From Streptomyces rishiriensis (lineage in GTDB: Bacteria > Actinomycetota > Actinomycetes > Streptomycetales > Streptomycetaceae): a DNA stretch of 64,000 nucleotides. The translations under genes and the position numbers were made by a program. How positions within the stretch are numbered: position 1 is the stretch's first letter; each line of letters opens with the position of its first letter. The stretch is taken from assembly GCF_003112535.1 (NCBI RefSeq), contig NZ_BEWA01000012.1, positions 558,001 through 622,000 on the forward strand, given 5' to 3'. This document shows positions 43,744-52,166 of the stretch, one piece after another. The notes under the pieces were generated by a model that was not told the DNA's origin, did no database searches, and saw only the letters and a program-made list of their open reading frames with translations.

Positions 43744-44661
43744 TCAGGGTGTGCAGCCCTGCTGCCCGGAGGCCAGCACCGCGCACGCCGTCGCCTCGTT
43801 CGCGCTGCTCACGGCCACCATGGGTGTGTACGCGATCGTGGCCCCGGGCGCCGAGACCTGCCCCGTGCGCCGCACGGAACCGGCGGTCACCGTCACCGTG
43901 TCGCCGGGGCCGGCCGGTGTGATCCGGCCCCACGCGGCCCCGCAGGTGCGGCTGTAGCGGACCTCGACCCGGGTCGCGCCGACCGTCGCGGTCTTCGCCG
44001 TCGCCGCGAGTCCGCCGCTGCACCCCGTCGTCTGCGCGTCCCGGCCGGTGCAGTCGGAGCCGCCGCATTGCACCCCGGACGGCAGGACGCGGGGGGCGGC
44101 GGCCGAGGGGGAGGGCGACTCGGCGACGCCCGCCGCGTGCGGGTCCCGGCCGTCGGCGAGGAAGAACGCGCCGGCCGCGACGCCCGCCACGCCCACGACC
44201 CCCGCGAGGAACAGCGCCGCCCGCTGCCTGGCCGCGCCGCCGGCCCGCGCCCCGGGCCGGTCCCGCTCACCGCCGGGCGGCGAGAGCGGCGAGGACGGCG
44301 AGGACGGCGAGGACGGCGGGCCGAACTGCCCCGGCAGGGCGCGGGCGGGCAGGGTCCCCGCGGTCGCCGTGATCGCCTCGCGCCGGATCTCCGAACGGCT
44401 CCACGCCCGCTCGGCCAGCTCCCACAAGGTGACCAGATGGACCGCGGGAGTACCGGTGACCTCGGCCAGCGCCACGACGGCGCCCTTGGGCGCCAGCAGC
44501 CCGCCGTGGAGATAACGCTCCCAGGACGACCTGCCGTAGCCCGTGCGATCCGCCACCGCCGCGACGCTCAGCCCGGCACGGTCCACGGCCCGTCGCATCA
44601 CCTCGACGAACTCCCCCACCTGTGGGTCGAGTTCGTCCGGCAGGGCTTTCCAGCGGGTCAT
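43744..44661 (-). CDS. Membrane-anchored HTH protein with secreted DUF2690 domain
   Basis: A 305-residue three-part protein. Residues about 10-95 are a Cro/C1-type helix-turn-helix region (SVAAVADRTGYGRSSWERYLHGG). A Ser/Pro-rich linker leads to one membrane helix (AALFLAGVVGVAGVAAGAFFLA) and an outside domain with six cysteines (QCGGSDCTGRDAQTTGC and YSRTCGAAWGRI), typical of DUF2690. It may sense an extracellular condition and act on DNA inside, but that is inference. The ATG at 44661 has GAGAGGGGG upstream. The neighbouring gene downstream on the map shares its HTH part. Confidence 0.87.
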   Translation of the reverse strand: MTRWKALPDELDPQVGEFVEVMRRAVDRAGLSVAAVADRTGYGRSSWERYLHGGLLAPKGAVVALAEVTGTPAVHLVTLWELAERAWSRSEIRREAITATAGTLPARALPGQFGPPSSPSSPSSPLSPPGGERDRPGARAGGAARQRAALFLAGVVGVAGVAAGAFFLADGRDPHAAGVAESPSPSAAAPRVLPSGVQCGGSDCTGRDAQTTGCSGGLAATAKTATVGATRVEVRYSRTCGAAWGRITPAGPGDTVTVTAGSVRRTGQVSAPGATIAYTPMVAVSSANEATACAVLASGQQGCTP

Positions 44662-44785
44662 CGGCCCCCCTCTCGTGCGCTGGTCCCATGGGTCACGCAG
44701 GACCCGATGTGACGACGATTCGGGACGCATGCCCGAACTGTCAAAGTAAGCGCACCACCGGTGCGCCGCGCCGGGCGCGCCCGCC

Positions 44786-45244
44786 TCAGCCGAAGGCGAC
44801 CGCTCCCCCGACGGCCGTCAGCAGCAGGGCGAGCAGGATCAGCACCGCGTAGAGCAGCAGGCGTCCGACGGGCCGCGGCGCGGGGGCCGGAGGGGGCTCC
44901 TCCAGCCGGTCCCACCAGGGCAGCGTCGGATCATCCACGTACTCCCCGGCAGGGTTCGCCGGTGTGGGCCGCGGCCACGCCTCGACCGCCAGTTCCCAGC
45001 GCACGACGTGCCGTTCGGCGTCCGCGCCGGCCAGCCCCGCCACCCTGCACAGCGCGGCGACGGCCTGCCGGGGCGGCGGCTGGACGGCGTTGAGATAGCG
45101 CTGCCAGGACGACTTGCTGTACGCGGTGCGCGCGCCGAGGGCGGCCAGGCTGAGCCCCGTGCCGTCCTTGAGCTGCCTCAACTGCTCCACGAAGTGCCGT
45201 ACCTCCGACGGCAGCCCGTCCGGCAGCGGCTGCCAGGCACCCAT
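44786..45244 (-). CDS. HTH protein with a C-terminal membrane helix
   Basis: A 152-residue protein. The N-terminal helix-turn-helix (LSLAALGARTAYSKSSWQRYLNA) is closely related to that of the DUF2690 protein (SVAAVADRTGYGRSSWERYLHG), and the sentence before it (WQPLPDGLPSEVRHFVEQLRQL) also lines up. Instead of DUF2690 it ends in a single hydrophobic helix (RLLLYAVLILLALLLTAVGGAVAFG). The ATG at 45244 has GAAGGGAAGG upstream. The two genes look like a duplication with a swapped C-terminus. Function is unknown. Confidence 0.83.
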   Translation of the reverse strand: MGAWQPLPDGLPSEVRHFVEQLRQLKDGTGLSLAALGARTAYSKSSWQRYLNAVQPPPRQAVAALCRVAGLAGADAERHVVRWELAVEAWPRPTPANPAGEYVDDPTLPWWDRLEEPPPAPAPRPVGRLLLYAVLILLALLLTAVGGAVAFG

Positions 45245-45420
45245 CAGGCCCACCTTCCCTTCGATCCGTTGGGGGGACGACGCGGGGCGGCCGGACGGTT
45301 CCCGCGCGCGGGCCGCCGTGGCGGTGCGCGCGCACCGTAGCGGAACGGTCACTTCCGTGCCACAGCGTCCGGACAGCCGTTGTCCGGGACGTTCGGGGTG
45401 CGGGAGCGTGGAACGCGTCG

Positions 45421-45458
45421 GCGGCCCGTCCTTCTCGGGGGATGAGGACGGGCCGCCG
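45421..45458 (-). terminator. Hairpin after the DUF3017 gene
   Basis: GGCGGCCCGTCC and GGACGGGCCGCC form a perfect 12-bp stem with a 14-base loop, 12 bases past the DUF3017 stop. There is no T-tract. It closes the folD-DUF3017 transcript. Confidence 0.65.
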
Positions 45459-45469
45459 TTCGCGTGCCG

Positions 45470-45976
45470 TCAGCTGCTGCTGACCGTCAGGTGCAGGGTG
45501 TCCTTGAGGAACGGGAGCTGCAGCCACGGGTGGGGCTGCGCCATCAGCGCCAGCAGCACGATCACCGTGCCCAGCACCCCGTAGGTCACGATGTCCGTGA
45601 AACGGGAGCGCACGGCGAGCATGCCGACGCCGGGCAGCATCCAGCGCAGGACCGCGCCGGCCAGCAGCCCCACGCCGATCAGGATCGTGCCCACCCGGAA
45701 CACGTCCAGCGCGGTCAGCAGCAGCCCGAGCGCCACGACGCCCAGCACCGCGATGATCGGCCACTGCCGGGACGCCAGGGCGTCGCCCGGCCCCGCCCGG
45801 CCCGCGCCCTCGGGCCGCGCGGTGTCCCGGGTGAACTTCGGGAACCGGCGGGTGGTGCGGCGCGGCACGCCGTCGGCGTCCGGCGCGCTGATGGGGTCGC
45901 GGACCTCGATCTCGTCGGCGTCGTCGGCGTTCACGTTCTTGTCCTCGGCCTTGCCGGAGGCGCCGTCAGCCGACAC
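45470..45976 (-). CDS. DUF3017 membrane protein
   Basis: A protein of about 168 residues with an acidic N-terminal tail (about residues 1-60) and three hydrophobic helices (QWPIIAVLGVVALGLLLTALD, FRVGTILIGVGLLAGAVLRW and DIVTYGVLGTVIVLLALMA). This matches DUF3017, a family that follows folD in Streptomyces. The GTG at 45976 overlaps the end of folD by 11 bases and was preferred to an ATG at 46018 with an unlikely Cys/Ser-rich N-terminus. No function is known. Confidence 0.85.
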   Translation of the reverse strand: MSADGASGKAEDKNVNADDADEIEVRDPISAPDADGVPRRTTRRFPKFTRDTARPEGAGRAGPGDALASRQWPIIAVLGVVALGLLLTALDVFRVGTILIGVGLLAGAVLRWMLPGVGMLAVRSRFTDIVTYGVLGTVIVLLALMAQPHPWLQLPFLKDTLHLTVSSS

Positions 45977-46820
45977 TGCGCTCCGCCGCCTCGACCACGT
46001 TGACGAGCAGCTGGGCACGGGTCATCGGGCCGACGCCCCCCGGGTTGGGGGAGATCCAGCCGGCCACCTCGCGGACGTCGGGGTGGACGTCGCCGACGAT
46101 CCTGCCCTCGGCGTTGCGGGAGACGCCGACGTCCAGGACGGCAGCGCCCGGCTTGACGTCCCGCGCGCGGATCAGATGGGCGGAGCCGGCGGCCGCGACG
46201 ATGACGTCGGCCCCCTTCAGGTGCGCCGACAGGTCCCGGGTGCCGGTGTGGCACTGGGTCACCGTCGCGTTCTCGCTGCGCCGGGTCAGCAGCAGCGGCA
46301 TCGACCGGCCGATGGTGACGCCCCGTCCGACGACGACGACCTCCGCGCCGTTGATCTCGACCCCGTGCCGGCGCAACAGCGTCAGCACGCCGTTGGGGGT
46401 GCAGGGCAGCGGGGCGGGCTCGCCCAGGACCAGCCGGCCGAGGTTCATCGGGTGCAGGCCGTCGGCGTCCTTGGCCGGGTCCATGAGTTCCAGGATCCGG
46501 TTCTCGTCGATGCCCTTGGGCAGCGGGAGCTGCACGATGTAACCGGTGCAGGAGGCGTCGTCGTTCAGCTCGCGGACGACCGCCTCGATCTCCTCCTGGG
46601 TGGCCGTGGCGGGCAGCTCGCGCTGGATGGAGGCGATGCCCACCTCGGCGCAGTCGCGGTGCTTTCCGGCGACGTACTTCTGGCTGCCGGGGTCGGCGCC
46701 GACGAGGATCGTGCCGAGGCCGGGCGTGACGCCCCTCTCCTTCAGCGCCGCCACGCGGGCGGTCAGATCGGACTTGATCTCGGCTGCGGTGGCCTTGCCA
46801 TCGAGAATCTGGGCGGTCAT
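45966..46820 (-). CDS. folD: Methylenetetrahydrofolate dehydrogenase/cyclohydrolase
   Basis: A 284-residue bifunctional enzyme that interconverts methylene-, methenyl- and formyl-tetrahydrofolate. The catalytic Lys lies in SQKYVAGKHRDC, CTGYIVQLPLPKGI and DGLHPMN are conserved, and GRGVTIGRSMPLLL is the NADP turn (GRGVT where many have GRSxxVG). GGAGG sits eight bases before the ATG at 46820. It supplies one-carbon units for PurN and PurH, also encoded in this window. Confidence 0.95.
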   Translation of the reverse strand: MTAQILDGKATAAEIKSDLTARVAALKERGVTPGLGTILVGADPGSQKYVAGKHRDCAEVGIASIQRELPATATQEEIEAVVRELNDDASCTGYIVQLPLPKGIDENRILELMDPAKDADGLHPMNLGRLVLGEPAPLPCTPNGVLTLLRRHGVEINGAEVVVVGRGVTIGRSMPLLLTRRSENATVTQCHTGTRDLSAHLKGADVIVAAAGSAHLIRARDVKPGAAVLDVGVSRNAEGRIVGDVHPDVREVAGWISPNPGGVGPMTRAQLLVNVVEAAERSVG

Positions 46821-47099
46821 GGGTCCATCCTCCCGGATGACGGCCCCCCGGTTCCAATCCGGGTGAACCCGTACGGGGCCGCGGCGCCCGCCTGACGTGC
46901 GCGAACCTGATCGATGATGTTGCACTTGCACAACACCTGCGGAATGCCGCGGAATGCGGCTGGACAACAAACCGGCCATTGCAGAACGATTGACGCCACA
47001 GTGCCGCGGGCAGTACCGGGGGGACGAACCGCATCTGTAGAACCTTCCTCCGAGCCAGCCGCGTCCCCGCACTCGAGTGCACACGGAGGAAGGACCGCC

Positions 47100-47702
47100 A
47101 TGAGCTTCGGCGACCCGAACAACCCCTACGGCCCGCCGCAGGGCCAGCCGCCCGGCTATCCGCCGCAGGCTCCGCCCCAGCAGCCCGGCTACGGCTACCC
47201 CACCGCTCCGCAGGGACAGCCCGGTTACGGCTACCCGCAGGCCCCGCCGGTCCCCCAGGGGTACGGCTACGGCGTCCCGCAGGAGATGCCCGGCCTGGTC
47301 AAGACCGCCCGGGTGCTGCTGTTCATCCTCTCCGGCCTGCAGATCCTGGCCGGCGTCTTCATCGGCATCGTGGGCGGCCTGATGCAGGACGCCTCCAACG
47401 GCTTCGGCTCCGGCGACGACACGGGCACCGCGACCGGCGTCCTCGTCGGCGCCGGTCTGCTGATGCTGGCGCTGGGCGCCCTGTCGATCTTCCTGGGCGT
47501 CAAGTTCAAGACGGGCGGCGGCGGCATCCGCGTCACCACGATCGTCTACTCGTCCCTGATGATCCTGGGCAGCCTCGCCAACATCGTGAACGGCGGCGGC
47601 GGTTCCGGCACCTTCGGCGGCCTCGTCTCGCTGGCCTTCGGCGGCATCATCCTCTCCGCGATGATCAGCGGCGGATCCTGGTTCAACCGTCCTCGGTACT
47701 GA
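47100..47702 (+). CDS. Membrane protein with Pro/Gly/Tyr-rich N-terminus
   Basis: A 200-residue protein. Residues 1-60 are a repeat-rich tail of PGYGYP and QGQPGYGYP units, likely disordered and cytoplasmic. Four helices follow (ARVLLFILSGLQILAGVFIG, VLVGAGLLMLALGALSIFLG, IRVTTIVYSSLMILGSLANI and LVSLAFGGIILSAMIS). GGAGGAAGGACC precedes the ATG. Such Pro-rich membrane proteins are common in Streptomyces and mostly of unknown function. The 279-bp gap to folD contains two TTGCAC repeats at about 46920-46931 and no other clear signal. Confidence 0.85.
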   Translation: MSFGDPNNPYGPPQGQPPGYPPQAPPQQPGYGYPTAPQGQPGYGYPQAPPVPQGYGYGVPQEMPGLVKTARVLLFILSGLQILAGVFIGIVGGLMQDASNGFGSGDDTGTATGVLVGAGLLMLALGALSIFLGVKFKTGGGGIRVTTIVYSSLMILGSLANIVNGGGGSGTFGGLVSLAFGGIILSAMISGGSWFNRPRY

Positions 47703-47875
47703 CCCGCGAAAGCACCACCGATCGCGCGGGAACCGGAGGCGCGATGAGCCGGTCGGAGATCGCCGGTAGGGCGTCTTCTCGCCAATCCTCGCCGGGGCCG
47801 TGCCACACCGTGACACGGCCCCCTCCGTCGCCCACCCTGATGCCGTAGGCGCGGGTGGGGACGGGGGGACACACC

Positions 47876-48673
47876 GTGTACAGCATCATCGTCGTACCTC
47901 CGGCACCAGGGGAGGACGGACCCGACGACCACGCGTCCGGGCAGGTCAGACTCGCTCCCGGTGACCGGCTGGCCTTCGGGCGGTCGGCACACGGCAACGA
48001 CCTGCGGATCGCGCACGAGGGCGTCTCCCGGCGGGCCGGCGAGGTCGCCGCGCAGGGCGCGTTCTGGACGCTGAGCAACTTCAGCCGGGGTCAGACCTAC
48101 GTCGTGGAGAACCCCGAGGGGGCCGGCGAGCACATCAAGGTCGCACCCGGACGCCTGGACGCGCCGGTGCCCTTCGAGTTCGCCCGGATCGTCCTGCCCG
48201 CCGCGGGCGACCTGTTGACGTTCGAGGTGTGGGCGCCGCGCCACGACTACCTGGGCGCGGCACCGGGTCCGGACGGCGCCACCACGGCGCCCGCGTTCTC
48301 CCTGGACCGGGGCAAGCGCTACTTCGCGGTGCTGGCCGCCCTGTGCGAACCCCGGCTGCGCGGCGAGCCGCACGCCCCGCTGCCCACCGTCGACCAGGTC
48401 GTCGCCCGGCTGCGGCCCGGCTGGCCGGCCGCCTCCCGCGCCTCCGTGCAGTGGAACATCGACTACCTCGCCGTGAAGCTGCGCCTCAAGCCCGGCCCGG
48501 ACGCCGCGGACCCGGGCCCCCGCCTCAACGGCAAGAAGGAGTCGCTGGTCTCCCTGGCGCTCCGCTTCGACCTGGTGCGCGAGGACGACGTCCTCGCGAG
48601 CCTCCCGCCGACCGCGGCCGCGCCCGTGACCGCGCCTGTGCCCGAGTCGGGCGACGGGACGGCGCTGCGGTGA
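47876..48673 (+). CDS. FHA-like protein coupled to a Ser/Thr kinase
   Basis: A 265-residue cytoplasmic protein. Residues about 25-90 resemble an FHA domain (LAFGRSAHGNDLRI then HEGVSRRAGEV), but the usual SxxH histidine is not present, so phosphothreonine binding is doubtful. A C-terminal winged-helix-like region (VDQVVARLRPGWPAASRASVQW and KKESLVSLALRFDLVRED) follows. Its stop overlaps the GTG of a kinase gene by GTGA, so it is probably that kinase's substrate or adaptor. I prefer the GTG 47876 with GGGGGG upstream; a GTG 21 bases earlier is in frame. Confidence 0.8.
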   Translation: MYSIIVVPPAPGEDGPDDHASGQVRLAPGDRLAFGRSAHGNDLRIAHEGVSRRAGEVAAQGAFWTLSNFSRGQTYVVENPEGAGEHIKVAPGRLDAPVPFEFARIVLPAAGDLLTFEVWAPRHDYLGAAPGPDGATTAPAFSLDRGKRYFAVLAALCEPRLRGEPHAPLPTVDQVVARLRPGWPAASRASVQWNIDYLAVKLRLKPGPDAADPGPRLNGKKESLVSLALRFDLVREDDVLASLPPTAAAPVTAPVPESGDGTALR

Positions 48674-50433
48674 CCGAGCCGTACGCGGTCCGGGTCCCCA
48701 GGGGCTACCGGGTCGGCGGCTGGGAGGTCCTCGAGCCGCTCGCGACCGGCGCGTTCGGCAGCGTGTACGCGGCACGGCGGCGCACCGGCGACAACGATGC
48801 CACGGCCGCCTCCGACGCCCCGCCCGGAGCCGCCCCCGACGGAGGCGGGGACACCGCCCGGGACCTGCCCGGGACGGCCGCCCTCAAGTTCCTGCCCACC
48901 GGCACCCACACGCCCCGCCGACTGGCCCATCTGCGCGAACTCGTCGACCGCGAGGTGGAGTTGCTGAAGCGGCTCAGCAGCCCCCGGCTCATCCGCCTCT
49001 ACGAGACCCTCACCGTGGACGACCCCTCCCGCCCCGAACTCGACGGCGCCGTCGTGCTGGTGCTGGAACGCGCCGAGGACTCGCTGTCCGCCCTGCTCGC
49101 ACGCGACGCCGTGCCCGACGCCGGACCGGCCCTGCTCGCCCAGGTCTGCGCGGGCCTGGCCCAACTGCACGGCGCGGGCTGGGTGCACGGCGACCTGAAA
49201 CCGGCCAACGTCCTGCTGATGAAGGACGGTTCGGCCCGGCTCGCCGACTTCAACATGGCCGGCGAACTGGAGGGCACCCACGCCTATGTCCCGGCCTTCT
49301 CCACCCCCGACTACACCCCGCCCGAGCTGCTGTGGGCCGAGGTCGGCGAACGCGGCCGCCGGATCCGTCCCTCCGCCGACGTCTGGGCCTTCGGCGTCCT
49401 CGCCCACCTCGTCCTCACCGGCTCCTTCCCGATGCCCGGCGGCACGCCCACGGCCCGCCGCGACGCGGCCGTCGCCTACGCCCGCGGCGCCGCCGAACTG
49501 CGGCTGTCCCCCGACCTCCCGGACGCCTGGCGGGAGATCGTGCCCGCGTGTCTGTCCCGCACGCACGCCGGACGCGTCGGCACGCGGGCCCTGCTGCGCC
49601 GGGTGGAGGCGGCCGCCGGCACGGCGCCGGCCCGTGTCCGGCCGCGCCGGCGCACCGGCCGCGCGCCGCGCCGCACGGCGGTCCTGGCCGCCACGCTGGC
49701 GACCGTCGCCCTGGCGGCCCTCGGCTACGGCGTCAGCCTGTGGGGCGGCGCCGACGGCACGGGTGGCCCAGGCGTCTCCGGCGGCACGGGCGTCTCCGGC
49801 GGCACGGGCGGCTCCGGCGGCACGGGCGGCTCCAGGAACTCGGGCGGCTCGGGTGAGTCCGGTGGGTCCGTGTCCGGTGGGTCCGGGTCCGGTGGGTCCG
49901 CCGGTGGCCGGGCCGGCTCGGGCCCGACGACGGGGGCCGCGGCGCAGTACGGCGCCGCCGACCTGCGCACCGACAGGGGCGTGCCGCCCGCGTACCGGCT
50001 GCTGATCGTCGAGACCGCCGACGACTGCGGCCGGCCGTCCGTCACCCCGCCCCTGATCGCCGCCATGCTGAAGGTGGCGAGCGACTTCGACCCCGGACTC
50101 TCCGACCCGGCGCGCAACGAGTACGGCATCGCCCGGTGGACCCCCGGCGCGCTGCGCTGGTGGGAGAACGCCGACGGCTCCCCCGGCGGGAGCGTCCCCT
50201 CCCCGCCCTTCACGCCGGCCGTGTCCATCTGGGCGATGAGCCGCTCCCTGTGCTGGATCGCGCCGCGCCTGGACGCCGGTCTCCCCGGCGACCGGCGCGT
50301 CCTGGTCGCCGCCGCCTTCCGCACCTCGTGGCGCGCGGTGAACAAGGCGGGCGGCGTGCCCCCGGAGTACCGCGACTACGCGGCCCGCATCGCCCACTAC
50401 CTCAAGGAGTACACGCCTCCGGGCCGCACGTGA
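48670..50433 (+). CDS. Transmembrane Ser/Thr kinase with an extracellular transglycosylase-like domain
   Basis: A 587-residue protein. The N-terminal kinase domain has the Gly loop ATGAFGSVY, Lys73 in AALKF, the catalytic Asp175 in HGDLKPANVLL and Asp193 in DFN where most have DFG. A helix (AVLAATLATVALAALGYGVSLW) at about 336-357 is followed by a Gly/Ser linker and an outside domain (about 435-587). PLIAAMLKVASDFDPGLSD and YGIARWTP resemble lytic transglycosylase SLT domains, but Asp472 stands where the catalytic Glu normally is. It may sense peptidoglycan. It overlaps the FHA-like gene by GTGA. Confidence 0.85.
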   Translation: MTEPYAVRVPRGYRVGGWEVLEPLATGAFGSVYAARRRTGDNDATAASDAPPGAAPDGGGDTARDLPGTAALKFLPTGTHTPRRLAHLRELVDREVELLKRLSSPRLIRLYETLTVDDPSRPELDGAVVLVLERAEDSLSALLARDAVPDAGPALLAQVCAGLAQLHGAGWVHGDLKPANVLLMKDGSARLADFNMAGELEGTHAYVPAFSTPDYTPPELLWAEVGERGRRIRPSADVWAFGVLAHLVLTGSFPMPGGTPTARRDAAVAYARGAAELRLSPDLPDAWREIVPACLSRTHAGRVGTRALLRRVEAAAGTAPARVRPRRRTGRAPRRTAVLAATLATVALAALGYGVSLWGGADGTGGPGVSGGTGVSGGTGGSGGTGGSRNSGGSGESGGSVSGGSGSGGSAGGRAGSGPTTGAAAQYGAADLRTDRGVPPAYRLLIVETADDCGRPSVTPPLIAAMLKVASDFDPGLSDPARNEYGIARWTPGALRWWENADGSPGGSVPSPPFTPAVSIWAMSRSLCWIAPRLDAGLPGDRRVLVAAAFRTSWRAVNKAGGVPPEYRDYAARIAHYLKEYTPPGRT

Positions 50434-50583
50434 CCCTGAGAGGTCCGAGGTACCGCCGCACGCGGCCCCCCGCCACCGTGTTCCTCAACGTCGGTGCGGC
50501 ATCCGGCCCCGTCGGGGGAGGACCGGGTGCCGCGCCGGCGGCCGGGACGGCGACGGGGACCTGCGGGAGACGGGGGCGAGACC

Positions 50584-51537
50584 ATGAAACGGGCGTTCGC
50601 CACAGGGTGCGCGGCGGCGGCGATGGCGGCGGTCATGGCGGTGACGGCGGCCGGCTGCGCCGGGGAGAACCAGGACACTGGGAAGAGCGGGGCCTCGGGC
50701 CCGTCCCCCGGCGGGCCCCGGCCCGGGCCGCTGACCTGGCAGCAGGAACTGCGCGTCTCCGACGCGTTGCAGCGCCTGACCGGACGCTGCATGAAGCGTC
50801 ACGGCTTCGCCTACGGCGAGGACCGCACCCTGAGCCTGCGCGAGAGCATGCCGGTGCGCTACGTGCAGGACGACGTGGCCTGGGCCCGGACGTACGGCTA
50901 CGGCGGCCGCATCGACGCCGGGCTGGAGCAGCGGCGGCTGCACAATCCCACGGCCGCCTACCGGCAGGGCCTCTCCCCCGCGCGCCGCGCCGCCTTCGAC
51001 ACCGCGCTCGACGGCGACGGCGGCGACGTACAGGTCCTCACGGCCCGGCTGCCCGGCGGCTCCCGCGAGGTCCGCAAACGGCTCGGCGGCTGCACGGCGG
51101 AGGCCGAGAAGGCCCTATACGGCGATCCCGGGGCCTGGTTCCGCGCCTCCAAGACCGCGGGCGGCCTGAACGCGCTGTACGCCGACGACCTGCTGCACGA
51201 CCGACAGCTGACCGCCGCGGTCACCGCCTGGTCGCGGTGCATGAAGAAGGCGGGCCTGTCCTACGCCGACCCGCAGGCGGCCCGTGACGCGATCCGGGCG
51301 AACACCGCGCTGCTGGGCCCGTCCGGGGCCGGCAAGGCGTTCGCCGCCGAGCGGACGACCGCGGTCGCCGACGCGACCTGCGCCCGCGCCGCCTCCCTGC
51401 GGGCCGTGGCCACCGCCCGCGAGACCCATTACGTCGACCGGCTGCCGAAGCGGTACGGCGAGGCGCTCGACGCCTACCGGCGCCTCCAGCGGCAGGCGTA
51501 CGACCGCGCGGTGCACATCGTGCCGCAGCGCGCCTGA
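50584..51537 (+). CDS. Secreted lipoprotein, unknown function
   Basis: A 317-residue protein with a signal peptide ending in a lipobox (TAAGC, Cys at about 25). The mature part is helical, rich in Arg and Ala, with four spaced cysteines (RCMKRHGF, LGGCTAEAEK, SRCMKKAGL and DATCARAA), suggesting two disulfides. The repeated CMK-RHGF/CMKKAGL pattern hints at an internal duplication. I do not recognise a family function. It follows the kinase gene by 150 bases and could be a co-regulated envelope protein. Confidence 0.82.
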   Translation: MKRAFATGCAAAAMAAVMAVTAAGCAGENQDTGKSGASGPSPGGPRPGPLTWQQELRVSDALQRLTGRCMKRHGFAYGEDRTLSLRESMPVRYVQDDVAWARTYGYGGRIDAGLEQRRLHNPTAAYRQGLSPARRAAFDTALDGDGGDVQVLTARLPGGSREVRKRLGGCTAEAEKALYGDPGAWFRASKTAGGLNALYADDLLHDRQLTAAVTAWSRCMKKAGLSYADPQAARDAIRANTALLGPSGAGKAFAAERTTAVADATCARAASLRAVATARETHYVDRLPKRYGEALDAYRRLQRQAYDRAVHIVPQRA

Positions 51538-51616
51538 CGCGATCCGCCGAAGGAGATCAAGAGAGATCCAGAGATCCGCCACGAGAAGTCATGAGAAGTC
51601 GACGAGGGGAAGAACC

Positions 51617-52090
51617 ATGCGCAAGTTCGCTGTCACGGCGGCCGTGGTCGGCCTGACCGCACTCGGTCTCGCCGTGCCCGCCACCACCGCCCAGGCCACC
51701 GACACCGGAGTCCAGACCTCCGGCTGCAACAGCAAGTGGCCGGGCCGCAACGGCAAGGTCTACGCCTGGGAGGACTACGACTGCCAGGGCACGCTGCTGG
51801 GTTCCACGGCGGGCAACGACCCGGACTGGAACGCCGCGGGCGGCGGTTTCGCGGGCGCCTCGGACATCGCGTCGTCGGTGATGAACGCCGGCTACACGGG
51901 CGGCAACGACGTGGTCCAGTTCTGGTACCTGGAGGGCTACGAGGGCTTCTACACCTGCCTGTCCCCGAACGAGTACTTTGCTGACGACCTGTCCGACGAC
52001 TACTTCAACGGCAGCATCCGCCGCGTGGACGACAACATCCGCTCACACCGCTGGGTGACCGCCGGCTCGTGCGCCACCTGGCTGACCTGA
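51617..52090 (+). CDS. Secreted peptidase inhibitor I36-like protein
   Basis: A 157-residue exported protein. The signal peptide ends after ATTAQA (about residue 28). The mature domain (VYAWEDYDCQGTLLGST, FWYLEGYEGFYTCLSP and FNGSIRRVDDNIRSHRW) matches the I36 family of Streptomyces metalloproteinase inhibitors, a beta-gamma-crystallin-like fold. Inhibition of a specific protease is not shown. GAGGGGAAG precedes the ATG. A bidirectional terminator separates it from convergent purH. Confidence 0.87.
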   Translation: MRKFAVTAAVVGLTALGLAVPATTAQATDTGVQTSGCNSKWPGRNGKVYAWEDYDCQGTLLGSTAGNDPDWNAAGGGFAGASDIASSVMNAGYTGGNDVVQFWYLEGYEGFYTCLSPNEYFADDLSDDYFNGSIRRVDDNIRSHRWVTAGSCATWLT

Positions 52091-52108
52091 GCCGCCCCCG
52101 CACGACGG

Positions 52109-52148
52109 AAGGCGGGCGGTCCGGTGTCGTCACCGGGCCGCCCGCCTT
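52109..52148. terminator. Bidirectional terminator between I36 gene and purH
   Basis: A long stem (AAGGCGGGCGG-CCGGTG against CACCGG-CCGCCCGCCTT with one unpaired base on each side) and a 4-base TCGT loop sits between two convergent genes. Confidence 0.75.
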
Positions 52149-52166
52149 CGCCGTCACCGACGGGGA

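Noticed and set aside
44430..44760. Short plus-strand frames opposite the DUF2690 HTH region
   Set aside because: No ribosome-binding site or homology; antisense to a conserved helix-turn-helix.
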